Source: JAICNG01 sp035249985 (GTDB lineage: Bacteria > Gemmatimonadota > Gemmatimonadetes > Gemmatimonadales > Gemmatimonadaceae). Taken from it: a stretch of 64,000 nt of DNA. Position 1 is the stretch's first letter; each line of letters opens with the position of its first letter. A program made the translations under genes and the position numbers. The DNA lies in the NCBI GenBank assembly GCA_035249985.1, contig DATFFP010000050.1, forward strand, positions 1 to 64,000. The letters run 5' to 3'. Shown here in pieces: positions 28,501-37,200 of the stretch. The notes below the pieces were generated by a model. It saw only the letters and a program-made list of their open reading frames with translations. It ran no database searches and had not been told where the DNA came from.

Positions 28501-29326
28501 GGAGCTCCGTGACGACGACATCATCGATGTACAAGCGTTGCGTCTGCGTGACGGGCGTCTCGGAATACGTGGACAGCTGAATGGAGCTGATCACGAGATT
28601 CGTCGTCTCGCGAAACCGGAGCCCGGTCCATTCGCCGCGCAGTGCGCCGTCGATCCACAGGCGCTGCACACCGTTGGCGACGCCCGGCGTGTTCGCGCGC
28701 ACGAAGAACTCGACGCGGTGCCACGCGTCGCGCGTCAGGAGACCGGTGCCGCTGTAATTGGAGGAGGTGCCTTCATCGCCCCAGCACTGCGTACCTGTGC
28801 GAGGCATGCCCAGATGATACGTCGAGAAGCGGAGCGGGCCCGGATCGCCATCGTCAGCGAACACGAATGAGCTGAAGAAGTCCTGGCCCGTGGGGCATAC
28901 GCCGGCCTTGCCGTGCGCCGACCATTGATTCGTTGCCTGTGAGCCATACACACCGAGCAGATATCCGCCGCCACGCCAGGTGGCGGGGTATCGGACCCAG
29001 TAGCTCACGTGCACGGACTGGTGCCCGGGGAGAAGGAATTTGGTGAGCCAGCTGCCCTGGCCACCCGCGGGGAACGTCACCTCGAGCAGGCGGGATCCCG
29101 ATCGCGCGAGCGTGGCGTCGGTGATGATGCGGTGGTAGGACGGATTGGCCCCGTCGTCCCAGTTGGTGAGCGTCCCGGATTCGAACCCATCCGCGAACAG
29201 CGGCGGCGTGGGATCGACATCGAACACCGGCAACCCGGGGTCGACGGTGCCCGTGGGCGTGTGATCATCTGCACACGCGAGCAGGCCGATCGCAATGGCG
29301 ACCGTGGCGAGCAGTGTGTTGCGCAT
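25568..29326 (-). CDS. Large secreted BIG2-repeat lipoprotein with two beta-rich end domains
   Basis: A 1252-residue protein starting at ATG 29326, with a lipoprotein signal ending AIGLLAC (Cys about residue 18). Residues ~45-285 form a beta-rich domain (FADGFESGTLTNWDDG, SYWVRYPATWRGGG, LWIDGALRGEW) like heparin-lyase/LamG jelly-rolls. Eight BIG2 repeats follow, several separated by proline linkers. The final ~210 residues are nearly identical to the C-terminal domain of the protein at 16124-18058, although many codons differ synonymously. A second c-di-GMP riboswitch precedes it. Likely a long surface-anchored matrix or polysaccharide-binding fibre; catalytic activity of the end domains cannot be judged. 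Confidence 0.87.
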   Translation of the reverse strand: MRNTLLATVAIAIGLLACADDHTPTGTVDPGLPVFDVDPTPPLFADGFESGTLTNWDDGANPSYHRIITDATLARSGSRLLEVTFPAGGQGSWLTKFLLPGHQSVHVSYWVRYPATWRGGGYLLGVYGSQATNQWSAHGKAGVCPTGQDFFSSFVFADDGDPGPLRFSTYHLGMPRTGTQCWGDEGTSSNYSGTGLLTRDAWHRVEFFVRANTPGVANGVQRLWIDGALRGEWTGLRFRETTNLVISSIQLSTYSETPVTQTQRLYIDDVVVTELPTPNAVASIEVSPSSSTLAVGASTQLTATARDASGAPLAGTSFTWSSSNPALVSVSSSGLATAHAGGAAEITASAGGISGRATVTVSGGTSVASVSVVPGTGSVQVGQSLQFVATPRDAAGNPLSGRTVTWTSSDPAVATVNADGLAVGVSAGTTVLRATSEGQSGTASLTVTGGSTSPAPVAVMTISPAMTSVQPGATVQYTVTLRDASGNVLTGRAVTWYSNHPGYARIDANGLATALNPGTADIVAISEGVNATASLIVSDAAPPPPPPPPPTPVALITLAPAHSSAAVGESVQFIATLRDAAGNILTGRSIFWYSNHPGYASMDANGRATARNPGVADIVAVSEGISATTTLTVTSSTPPPPPPPAPVALITLAPTGATAQVGQSVQFTATLRDAAGNVLTGRTVTWYSNHPGYASIDENGRATARNPGVADIVAVSEGMGASTTLTVTSGAPAPVATVSVVPTTASVQAGQTVQLAATLRDAAGNVLTGRTVTWSSSNTGIATVSGSGVVTGVSSGGPVTITATSEGRSGTSAVTVTAAPPVPVATVTVTPATGSIGQGQTLQLSATLRDAAGNVLTGRPITWTTGSAAIATVSSTGLVTGVAAGGPVTITATSEGRSGSAAVTITAPPPPPPPAPVASVTLSPPSASIAPGQTLQLAATLRDAAGNLLTGRVVTWASSNPLVVTVAPTGLVAGVIAGGPVTITATSEGRSGTASITVATTSVGTTLFESDWRTATGTSTTALRDGTKWSEWVNYGGPQLLSVVPATGLGFPSGMANVLRVLQLGEQDAEHMQLTNGIPAPQVGSHLYYRIYTRVDEAAQGGGSDHPVEPMPGSCPFLWTFKRSIGTTGWRPEWQFSNTPSEEWWNLRVQLQKNVVYRIEWHFHFITSSTFKFDTRIYDAAGTLLYTDADFLSGNFLNQTLLARDPDFRNTNNDCFRHLFVGNNGQANWNATNTYTYWGGVKVCRDGWCGAY

Positions 29327-29365
29327 ACGTCCTCGAGAACTGCGCACACTTCGGCGGCTCGACTG

Positions 29366-29445
29366 GCGTGGCGCACGGAGACATGCGCGGTAGCCTCGGA
29401 GCTTTGCGTCGCCGCCTTTCGACGGTTTTGCCTTTGTCGCTACCC
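29366..29445 (-). promoter_or_regulatory. Cyclic di-GMP-I (GEMM) riboswitch
   Basis: Read on the minus strand: GCGACAAAGGCAAAACC, the GAAA-capped hairpin CCGTC/GGCGG, GACGCAAAGCTCCGAGGCTACCG and a hairpin GCGCA/TGCGC. These are the conserved GEMM-I elements. The aptamer and about 20 bases after it (CCACGCCAGTCG, GCCGCCGAA) closely match the leader of the paralogous BIG2 gene at 16124, so the whole leader is duplicated. The gene's ATG is 40 bases downstream. Confidence 0.93.
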
Positions 29446-29634
29446 TCACCCGGGCAGACGATCGTGCCTACTTCTCTTGTGCGACTTGGTTATGAGCCTT
29501 GGTGCTTCTCCTTGGGAAAGAAGCGGGAACGTGTTTGCCGCTGCGTCGCGGTTGGCGGGAGCCCAGCGCAAAGGGCGTGCACGCGCGTACCACGCATCAC
29601 GATCATCTCGCGCTGAGACTCATATCTCAACTGC

Positions 29635-29662
29635 GTCACCCTGTCAGGGTGACACGTGTCAC
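29635..29662. promoter_or_regulatory. Palindromic operator-like sites upstream of riboswitch leader
   Basis: Two overlapping perfect palindromes: TCACCCTGTCAGGGTGA (29635-29651) and GTGACACGTGTCAC (29649-29662). A looser TGAGA/TCTCA pair lies just before. They sit about 190 bases upstream of the aptamer, where transcription of the BIG2 gene would begin or be regulated. Binding of a dimeric regulator is inference. Confidence 0.4.
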
Positions 29663-29712
29663 ACATGAGCGCCAAGTGCCTCACGAGTGTCAAACAACTG
29701 TAGTGGGAGCAT

Positions 29713-29743
29713 CGCGGCTCGACAACCCGCGCGCGACTTTTTT
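29713..29743 (+). terminator. Intrinsic-terminator-like hairpin with eight-T run
   Basis: The stem CGCGG/CCGCG (29713-29717 with 29727-29731, 9-base loop) is followed by CGAC and eight T on the plus strand. No plus-strand gene is recognisable between 25328 and here, so what it terminates is unclear. The rest of 29446-29793 holds only the palindromes noted at 29635-29662. Confidence 0.5.
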
Positions 29744-29793
29744 TTATTCGGCGATCGCCGCGTTCGGTGCGGCGCGTCGCTTCCATCGCCCCA

Positions 29794-31029
29794 TCAATCC
29801 GCCAGGAAGCGTTGGTATACTCGCTCGGTACCCTCGATGGTGCGACGCACGCTGAACTCCTCCACGCGGATCAGCGCGTTCGCGCCGAGCCGCGCCCGCT
29901 CGGCGGGATCGTTGACGAGTCGTGTCAGCGCGCGCGCCAGCTCGCCGGGATCCTGCACGTCGTGCGTGATACCGCACTCGGGAGTGAGCACTTCCGCCGG
30001 CCCGCCGGTGCTCGCGCCGATCACCGGTTTGCCCAGTGCCATCGCCTCGACCACCACGAGGCCGAACGGCTCCGGCTTCACCGAGGCGTGAATCGCGAGA
30101 TCCGCGGCGTTCACGAGATCGGGCACATCGAGCCGCGCACCGAGGAACGACACCACACGCTCGAGCCCGGCGCGCATCACGGTTGCCGCCAGCGCGCGCC
30201 GGAAGGGCTCGTCGGCGGGTGTCGCAGCGCCGATGAACATCACGTGCAGCTTGTCGCGCACGCTCGGGGCGAGACGCTCCAGCGCGCTCAGCACGACGTG
30301 CTGCCCCTTCCATTCCCGGACGTTGCCGACCATCGATGCGAGGACCACGTCCGGAGCAATCCCGAGCTCGGCGCGAACCTCCTCACGCGACCGCCGTGCG
30401 CGCTCGCGAAAGGCCTCGATGTCGACGCCAGGATACACCAGGTCCATTCGAGCGGGCGCGTATCCCGCGCGAACCATCGCGTCAGCGAGATATTGACTGC
30501 ACGGGATCACGTGGTCGAAGCTGCGAAAGAGCAGCCGCTTGATCGGATGCTGCTCCCCGCGCGCGTCGCCCACCGCGTTCGCGATGCAGGGGATCCGGAC
30601 GATGCGCGAGGCGGGCAGCCAATCATCGCCGCCGACCTTCGGCGAGTTGTTGACGTGGATGAGATCGATGCGATGCTTGCGAAGGAACCGAATCCGGCGT
30701 GCGATCGGGCCGAGGTATGCTGCCGGAAGGTCGATCAGACGGCCTCGCTGGTGCAGCGAACGTTCCTGCTTTCGCATGGCATCGAAGACGTGCACCTCCA
30801 CTCCACGTTCGCGGAGCCGCGCCGCGAATATGTTCTCCTGATAGAACACGACCACCGGCTCGTAGCGCCGCCGGTCCATGCCAATCGACAGATCGTGCAG
30901 GATCTGGTGAGATCCGCCAACCGTGCCGTCCTCGTTCGCCTCGAGCAAGAGGATGCGGCGCGGGCGGCGCGCGGGCGCGCCGGAATATGACGCCGGCCTG
31001 CCGGGTGCCTCGCGAAGTGTGTCAGGCAT
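29794..31029 (-). CDS. GT4 (GT-B fold) glycosyltransferase
   Basis: A 411-residue protein from ATG 31029, which overlaps the flippase stop by eight bases. Motifs are RILLLEANEDGTVGGSHQ, HVNNSPKVGGDDWLP, LVYPGVDIEAFRER, GNVREWKGQHVVLSAL and KPEPFGLVVVEAMALGKPVIG (E-x7-E). It is the last gene of the NRPS-PKS operon, which suggests glycosylation of that product or that the flippase/GT pair belongs to the polysaccharide pathway. Confidence 0.85.
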   Translation of the reverse strand: MPDTLREAPGRPASYSGAPARRPRRILLLEANEDGTVGGSHQILHDLSIGMDRRRYEPVVVFYQENIFAARLRERGVEVHVFDAMRKQERSLHQRGRLIDLPAAYLGPIARRIRFLRKHRIDLIHVNNSPKVGGDDWLPASRIVRIPCIANAVGDARGEQHPIKRLLFRSFDHVIPCSQYLADAMVRAGYAPARMDLVYPGVDIEAFRERARRSREEVRAELGIAPDVVLASMVGNVREWKGQHVVLSALERLAPSVRDKLHVMFIGAATPADEPFRRALAATVMRAGLERVVSFLGARLDVPDLVNAADLAIHASVKPEPFGLVVVEAMALGKPVIGASTGGPAEVLTPECGITHDVQDPGELARALTRLVNDPAERARLGANALIRVEEFSVRRTIEGTERVYQRFLAD

Positions 31030-32575
31030 CCGTGCCGACCCCCACGAGTCGCCGACGGGTGACGCCGCGCAGCGATGCGACCACGCCGCGAACGACGCGC
31101 ACGGCGGCGGCACGGTCGCGATCGGTGAGAACCGGACCGTTCCACACGACGAGCACGTAGGCGGCGAAGATCGCTCCCCGAGCCGGAATGGAGATCACCA
31201 GCGGCATCACGGGCAGGAACAGCGTCGCGCTCCACGCGATCAGCGCGGCGGCTACGAGATACAGCACGGGACGCCACCGATATCGCACCGGCCACAGTCG
31301 CTGAGCGATCGCATACACGATCACGTGCCGCGTCGCGAAGGCGATGACCGTTGCGATCGCGGCTCCCCATGCGAGGTAGCGGGGGATGAGCAGCGCATAC
31401 CCGGCGATCGCAACGCCGGCACTCACCCAGTTCGCGAGCGACACGAATTCCGTTCGCTCGGAGACCAGGATCCCGGTGTCCTGAAGGCTCGTCCAGCCCT
31501 GGAGGACGTACGCCACGAGAATCAGCGGCACCAGGACCGCCGCGTCGTGGAACGCCGGGGCGGACATGACGCGAAGGAAATCGCCAACGAACAGCGCGAT
31601 CCCGAGCGCGACCGTTATCACCATGAGGTTCAGGTAGACGAAGCCGTCAGCCAGCAGCTTGTCGCGATCAGGGCGCTTGGCGATCTCGAAGCGCTTCTGC
31701 TCCCACACCTGCATGAACGGGATGTACCCGAGCATGGCGAGCATGAACCCGAACTGATACGCAAGGCTGTAGATCCCGACGGCCGCGGAACCGCCCTTCG
31801 CCTGGAGGAAGTAGCGGTCGCCGTAGGTCACGATGAACGTCGCGGCCCAGGTGGCCATCATCGGCAGACCGTACCGCAGCAGATCGCGTGTGGCGCTGCG
31901 CGAGAACGTCCAGCCGGTCTGTCGGATGACCCACGCCACCAGCCATCCCCCGACGACCGCATTCGCGAGGAGATTGCTCCACAGCACGCCGGCCACGCCC
32001 CACTCGAGTCCGACCACCAGCCACAGGTTCGACGCGAGGCCGATGAGCACCTTCACTGCATTCGCGCCCACGAACAGCAGCGCGCGCTCGCGTACTCGCG
32101 CGTACGCCAGGGGAACGATGAGCAGTGACTGGAGCATGAAGCCGGCCGAGGCGATGCGCAGCAGACCGGCGTTCGCCTCCGTATCCCACACGAGGCGCGA
32201 GATCGGCACGGCAGCGGCGAACGCGATTCCACCGACCAGCAGATAGCTGACGCCGAGACCAAGCAATGCCGTGGAGACGACGGCGTTGCGCTCCTGATCG
32301 GTTTCGGCCTTGTGATAGTATCGGAAGATGCCGAGGGCGATCTGCGCGCCGGCGAAGATGGAGATGACCTCGAGCGTCATGCCGATCAGCTCGATGACGC
32401 CATAGTCCGCGGGGCTCAGATACCGCGTATAGATCGGCAGCATGATGATGCTCAGCGCGCGACTGAGCATGATCCCGGCGGCGTAGATGAGCGTATGCCG
32501 GCCGACGCGTCCCATGTCGAATGGAAGCGCGCGGGTGGCCGTCGATGCGGCTGGCGTCGTCACGTGATCGGACAA
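31022..32575 (-). CDS. Wzx-type flippase / polysaccharide exporter (MOP superfamily)
   Basis: A 517-residue protein with about 12-14 transmembrane helices. The opening GRHTLIYAAGIMLSRALSII and MLPIYTRYLSPADYGVIEL is the classic polysaccharide-synthesis flippase signature. It should move lipid-linked oligosaccharides, or possibly the lipopeptide made by the upstream genes, across the inner membrane. It lies 19 bases after the preceding hydrolase gene and overlaps the GT4 gene. Confidence 0.88.
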   Translation of the reverse strand: MSDHVTTPAASTATRALPFDMGRVGRHTLIYAAGIMLSRALSIIMLPIYTRYLSPADYGVIELIGMTLEVISIFAGAQIALGIFRYYHKAETDQERNAVVSTALLGLGVSYLLVGGIAFAAAVPISRLVWDTEANAGLLRIASAGFMLQSLLIVPLAYARVRERALLFVGANAVKVLIGLASNLWLVVGLEWGVAGVLWSNLLANAVVGGWLVAWVIRQTGWTFSRSATRDLLRYGLPMMATWAATFIVTYGDRYFLQAKGGSAAVGIYSLAYQFGFMLAMLGYIPFMQVWEQKRFEIAKRPDRDKLLADGFVYLNLMVITVALGIALFVGDFLRVMSAPAFHDAAVLVPLILVAYVLQGWTSLQDTGILVSERTEFVSLANWVSAGVAIAGYALLIPRYLAWGAAIATVIAFATRHVIVYAIAQRLWPVRYRWRPVLYLVAAALIAWSATLFLPVMPLVISIPARGAIFAAYVLVVWNGPVLTDRDRAAAVRVVRGVVASLRGVTRRRLVGVGTDA

Positions 32576-32594
32576 AGGATCGGAGCGAGAGGGC

Positions 32595-33506
32595 CTAACG
32601 GGCGGCGGCGCCGACGAGCTGCCGCGTCGCGGTCGGCGACGGGGCCTCAGCTTTGGGAGACGCGCTCCAATTGGCGCTCATCCACTCGGTCATCGCCTCG
32701 ATGACGAACCGCTGGTGCGCGAGGCCGCTGAACAGGTGGTCGGCGTCAGGCAGGTGCTCCACGCGCACCTGGTCGCGGAAGCTCACGTCACGGAACGACG
32801 CGCGGTATTGCTCGCGGTGGTTGAAGTGCTCTTCCTGTCCGCCGGAGAAGAGGTAGAGCATCCGCACGCCGCGGTCGAGAAGCGCGGTCAGCTGCTGCGC
32901 GACCTCGTCGCGCGGTGGAAACCGCCGGCGGTATTCGGCGCCGACCGTATCAGCGCCCCGCTCCTCGCCGCCTGGCTTCGCTCCGCCAAGCACCGCACGG
33001 ACCTTCCGCCGTACGAAGTTCGTCCAGGCGGAGAGATCGCGCGCACGCTTGCCATAGTGCCGCAGGTAATAGCCCAGCGTGCGATACGCCCACGCATCGA
33101 GCTGCACCAGGCCCACGACGCGCGGATCCTGGCCGGCAACGCGGAACGACATGTCGGCGCCGGAGCACAGCCCCATGAGCACGAAGCGCTGTGCGCCCTT
33201 CGTGGCCGTGAGATGCGCCATCGCATCGCGCGTATCGAGGATGGCGCCCTGCTCGAACGGCATGGCCTCGCGGCGCACCTCGCTGTCGCCGATACCGGCG
33301 TGATCGAAGCGCATCACCGTGAAGCCCTTGGCGGCGAGCGCGCGGGCGGCGCTCACGTACAGCCGGCATGCACCGACGTGGTGGAGAATCCCCGAATTGA
33401 GGAAGATGACCGCCGGACGTTCGGGCGATGCCGCCTGCCCCAACGGCTCGGTCACGACGCCAACGAGCGGGGCGCTCGTGCCGAATCGAACCGCTTTCTC
33501 TCTCAC
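32595..33506 (-). CDS. Alpha/beta hydrolase, exosortase-associated type 1-like, Cys at nucleophile elbow
   Basis: A 303-residue alpha/beta-hydrolase. I take GTG 33506 as start because it overlaps the preceding stop by four bases. The fold is visible in AVIFLNSGILHHVGACRLY, FTVMRFDHAGIGDSEVRR and the elbow FVLMGLCSGADMS, where the usual GxSxG serine is cysteine. The C-terminal HLPDADHLFSG could supply the catalytic histidine. Hydrolases with Cys in this position are found in exosortase/EPS loci (known of that group as I recall it). Following an NRPS-PKS without a thioesterase domain, it might act in product release or editing. Confidence 0.78.
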   Translation of the reverse strand: MREKAVRFGTSAPLVGVVTEPLGQAASPERPAVIFLNSGILHHVGACRLYVSAARALAAKGFTVMRFDHAGIGDSEVRREAMPFEQGAILDTRDAMAHLTATKGAQRFVLMGLCSGADMSFRVAGQDPRVVGLVQLDAWAYRTLGYYLRHYGKRARDLSAWTNFVRRKVRAVLGGAKPGGEERGADTVGAEYRRRFPPRDEVAQQLTALLDRGVRMLYLFSGGQEEHFNHREQYRASFRDVSFRDQVRVEHLPDADHLFSGLAHQRFVIEAMTEWMSANWSASPKAEAPSPTATRQLVGAAAR

Positions 33507-34288
33507 GACACAGCCTCCCCCGCAAGACACGAGACGATTCCCTGAATGATCTGCTGCGGGAGGAGCGCCGAGCCGAACTTGTCGATCTCATCCCAGTTGC
33601 CCGCACTCGGAATGTGCGTATAGCGAGCCTTGACGCGCCGCTGTGCGAGACGATCGCGGAGCTCCACGTAGTCCTTTCGCTCGTCGGACACCACGACGAC
33701 GAGCTCACGTGCATTGGGCGCTGATGCCTCGAGCAGATCGATACCCTGCAGCCCCCGGCGCATGGTCTCGGTGAGCGGGAAGCCATCGACGCCGAGGGTG
33801 CTCGCCCCATTGCCGTTCCCGCCGTTGGTCGTTGCCACTCCATGCCTCGCCATCACCTGCTCGACGAAGCGAGCTCCGCTGATGACCGGATCCCAGAGCA
33901 GCACCTGATCGAGGTCGCTCCTGCGCACCGCGGCGGCCGCCGCGAGCGCTGCGCCGACCCTGAGTCCGACCAGCGAAACCTTGGGGACGGATGCCATATC
34001 CTTGAGCTCATCGATCGCCATGCCGATGTCGGTCACCCAGCGCGTGACATCGCCTTCCTCGCCTGCGCCACCCGAGTCGCCGGTGGCGAAGTAGTCGAAG
34101 CGCAGGACTGGAAAGCCCGCCTTGCTCAGCAGCATCGCGAGCTGCCGAAAGGCGCGGTGGGCACGCATGTACTCCTGCCAGAGCGGATAGCACAACACCA
34201 CGCCGGTGCGCCGCGGAACGCGCGCCTTCGGCGGGTGGTAGACGCCGTAGAGGGGTTGCTGCGAGCTGCCAAAGAAAAACGGGTTCAT
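33503..34288 (-). CDS. Alpha/beta hydrolase, exosortase-associated type 2-like, degenerate elbow
   Basis: A 261-residue protein beginning MNPFFFGSSQQPLYGVYHPP. It has TGVVLCYPLWQEYMRAHRAF, FPVLRFDYFATGDSGG and, where GxSxG is expected, SLVGLRVGAAL with Arg as the central residue. That makes classical serine hydrolysis unlikely. The start codon immediately follows the PKS stop and the end overlaps the type-1-like hydrolase by GTGA, so all three are translationally coupled. It may be a non-catalytic or acyl-binding partner of the other hydrolase. Confidence 0.75.
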   Translation of the reverse strand: MNPFFFGSSQQPLYGVYHPPKARVPRRTGVVLCYPLWQEYMRAHRAFRQLAMLLSKAGFPVLRFDYFATGDSGGAGEEGDVTRWVTDIGMAIDELKDMASVPKVSLVGLRVGAALAAAAAVRRSDLDQVLLWDPVISGARFVEQVMARHGVATTNGGNGNGASTLGVDGFPLTETMRRGLQGIDLLEASAPNARELVVVVSDERKDYVELRDRLAQRRVKARYTHIPSAGNWDEIDKFGSALLPQQIIQGIVSCLAGEAVS

Positions 34289-37200
34289 CTAGCCTCGTGA
34301 GGCGGATTTGAATGCACCGAGGAAGCGCTGGCGGAATCCTTGGGGCGCGCGCGCGGGCTCGGTATCCGGCGTGCCGGCCGGCACGGCGGACGCCACCTGT
34401 GTCGCGATCGCCTTCTGCTCACACTCGGCGGCAATCTGCTCGAGTGTGAGCAGATTCAGCGCGGACTGATTGATCCGGACGCCCGTCTGCTTGGCGATGC
34501 GCGTGATGACCCGCATGGCGAGCAGCGAATGGCCGCCGGCGTCGAGGAAGTTGTCGTGCACGCTGACTCGGGCGACGCCGAGCAGCTCCTGCCAGATCGT
34601 GGCGACGGTGCGTTCCATGGGCGTCCGCGGTGCGACGTAATCGTCGCCCGGTCCGAACGGATTCGGCAGCGCGGCCCGATCGATCTTTCCATCATTGGAG
34701 AGCGGCAGCGCATCGAGCTCGACGAAGTGCTGCGGCACCATCTCTTCCGGAAGCCGCTCGCGCAGGAAGCGCCGCAGCTCGCTCGCGGTAGCGTGCGTGC
34801 TGTCCTCGTACACGACGTACGCAGCCAGCTGCCGCGTTCCGGCGCGCTCGCCGTGCGACAGCACGATCCCCTGACGCACGGCTTCGTGCGTCGCGAGCAC
34901 CGCCTCGATCTCGGCCAGGTTCGCCGCCGATTCCTGGGGCTCCGCTCCTCCGGCTGCCTTGGGTGCGCGCAGATGCGTCAGATAGCGACCCAGATCCTGG
35001 GGCGACACGACGATCTGCGAGGGCATCGCGTCGGCCAGCGCTCGCCGGAATACCTCCACGCCTTCGGCCGGAGTGATTGCGTCCTCGAGCGACATGGCCG
35101 GGGCCGCATCGTCAGCGGGCGCGTCGACGTGGATCACCGGCTTGCGATCCTCGGTGGAATCGCTCGCCATACGGCCCTTGTCGCTCACGCGCATCATCAG
35201 GAATTCCTCGATCTCCACGACCGTGCGGCCGCTCTCATCGAGAATCGTCACGTTGAAGGCGGCGATGTCCTTGTCGTCGCTCGGCAGATACTGAATGTGG
35301 CTGAAGCAACGCCGCGGAATGGATCCGCGAGCGCGAAGGCGCGTGTACGACGCGGGCACGTAGAAGTCGGCGTGCGGATCGAATCCGTGAATGAGCTGCT
35401 GCGCGCACGCCGTGGCCACATCCAGCATGGCGGGATGCAGCGCGAACCTCGTGAGGTCGTCCGCGAACTCGGCGGGAAGCTCGAGCGTCGCCACTGCCTC
35501 ATCGACACCGTAGTTGATGCGCCGGATGTTGCTCCAGCGCCGCCCCAGCACGAGGTGCTCGCGCTCCTCCTCACCGGTGAACTGCTGCTCGCGCGCCGTG
35601 CAGCGTGCCAGCAGCGCATCGACGTCGACGACGGCCGGTGCCTCGCCATTGGCGTGCGCGGCGATCGCTCGCGCGTGCTCGTGCCATTCGCGTGTCCCGT
35701 CAGCCGCGAGTCCCTCGCCGATGATCACGATCTCGGATTCGCCACCATTGCGACGAACCTTCACGCGCAGCTCGCGGCGCTCGTCGGCATGCACCACGAA
35801 CGGCGAGATGAAGAACACGTCGCGAAGCTCGAGATCGCGAGCGTTGCCGCCTTCGCGGAACGCCGCCTGGGCGAGCTCCAGATATCCGGTGCCCGGGATC
35901 AGCGCCTCGCCGCCACGAATACGGTGGCCGTCGAGGAGCCAGTGGTCGGCGATGCTGAAGACCGTCGAGAAGACATCTTCCTTCGCCGAGCGACGGACGC
36001 GACGATCGAGCAGCGGATGCTCCGCGGGCTCGTCGATCTCGGCCGTTGAGCTGAGCGAGGCCGCCATGCCGACGTCGCGCCACGCGCTCCAGTTGACGGC
36101 AATCGTCGGCACGCCCTCGAGCGTGGTCTTGCGATGCGCGAAGGCATCCAGGAACGCGTTCGCTGCCACGTAGTCCACCTGGCCAGCGGGGCCAGCGATG
36201 GCGCCGCGCGAGGAGAACACGACGAAGAAGTCGAGCGCGACGCCCGCGAGCGCAGCGTCGAGCGACAGCGTTCCTTCAACCTTCGGGGCGAGCACGCGTT
36301 CGGCGGTTGCGCGATCCTTCGTCGCGATCAGGCCATCATCGAGCGCGCCCGCGCCATGCACGACGCCATTGATCGTGCCGAAGCGACCCACCGCCGTCCG
36401 GACGATCTCGGCCATCCGCTCGCGATTCGTGACGTCACCGCGCGCGACCATCACCTCCGCGCCGAGCGCCTCGAGCGCGCGCACCTGCGCGATCGCGCGG
36501 CTCACGCGGTCGCTCTCGCCGCGACGCGCGATCCATCCATCCCATTCCTCGCGCTCGGGGAATGCGGTGCGGCCAACCAGCACCAGCCGCGCCTTCGCGA
36601 CGCGCGCCAGATACTCGGCGACGGTGAGGCCGATGCCTCCAAGACCGCCGGTAATCAAATACACACCGCCATCGCGCACGCGACTCGGTCGCGTGTCGGG
36701 GTCGACGCTGATGTGCTCGAAGGTCTGCACCCAGCGGTCGGCGCCACGCAGCGCGATCATTTCGTCGGCGACGGGAGAGCCAATCTCGCGCACGAGCTGC
36801 TGCGCGAGCTGACGCTCCTGCCACGAGCCGGATGGCGGGAGCACCACATCGATCGAGCGCGACAGCACGTTAGGCACTTCCTGGCCGATTACCTTGCATG
36901 GGCCGAGGAGCAACGCCTTCTCCGGCGAGAGCACGGCTTCGCCCGCGACCTGCTGCATGTCGCTCGACACGACGCTCAGGCGAATGGGCTGAGAGAGGTC
37001 CTCCGCGATCACGGCCTGCGCGAGGTGGAGCAGACTGTAGAACGACAGGTCGCGCACGCGCTCGGCGGAGAGCAGCCCACCAGCCGGCGTCACGCTGAAG
37101 CAGTGCACGATATCGGCGGGGGCGACCCCGTCGGCCGCCAGGTCGCGGAGCAGCAGCTCATACGCCTCGCGATCGGCCGGTGCGATCGTGTATTCACGCT

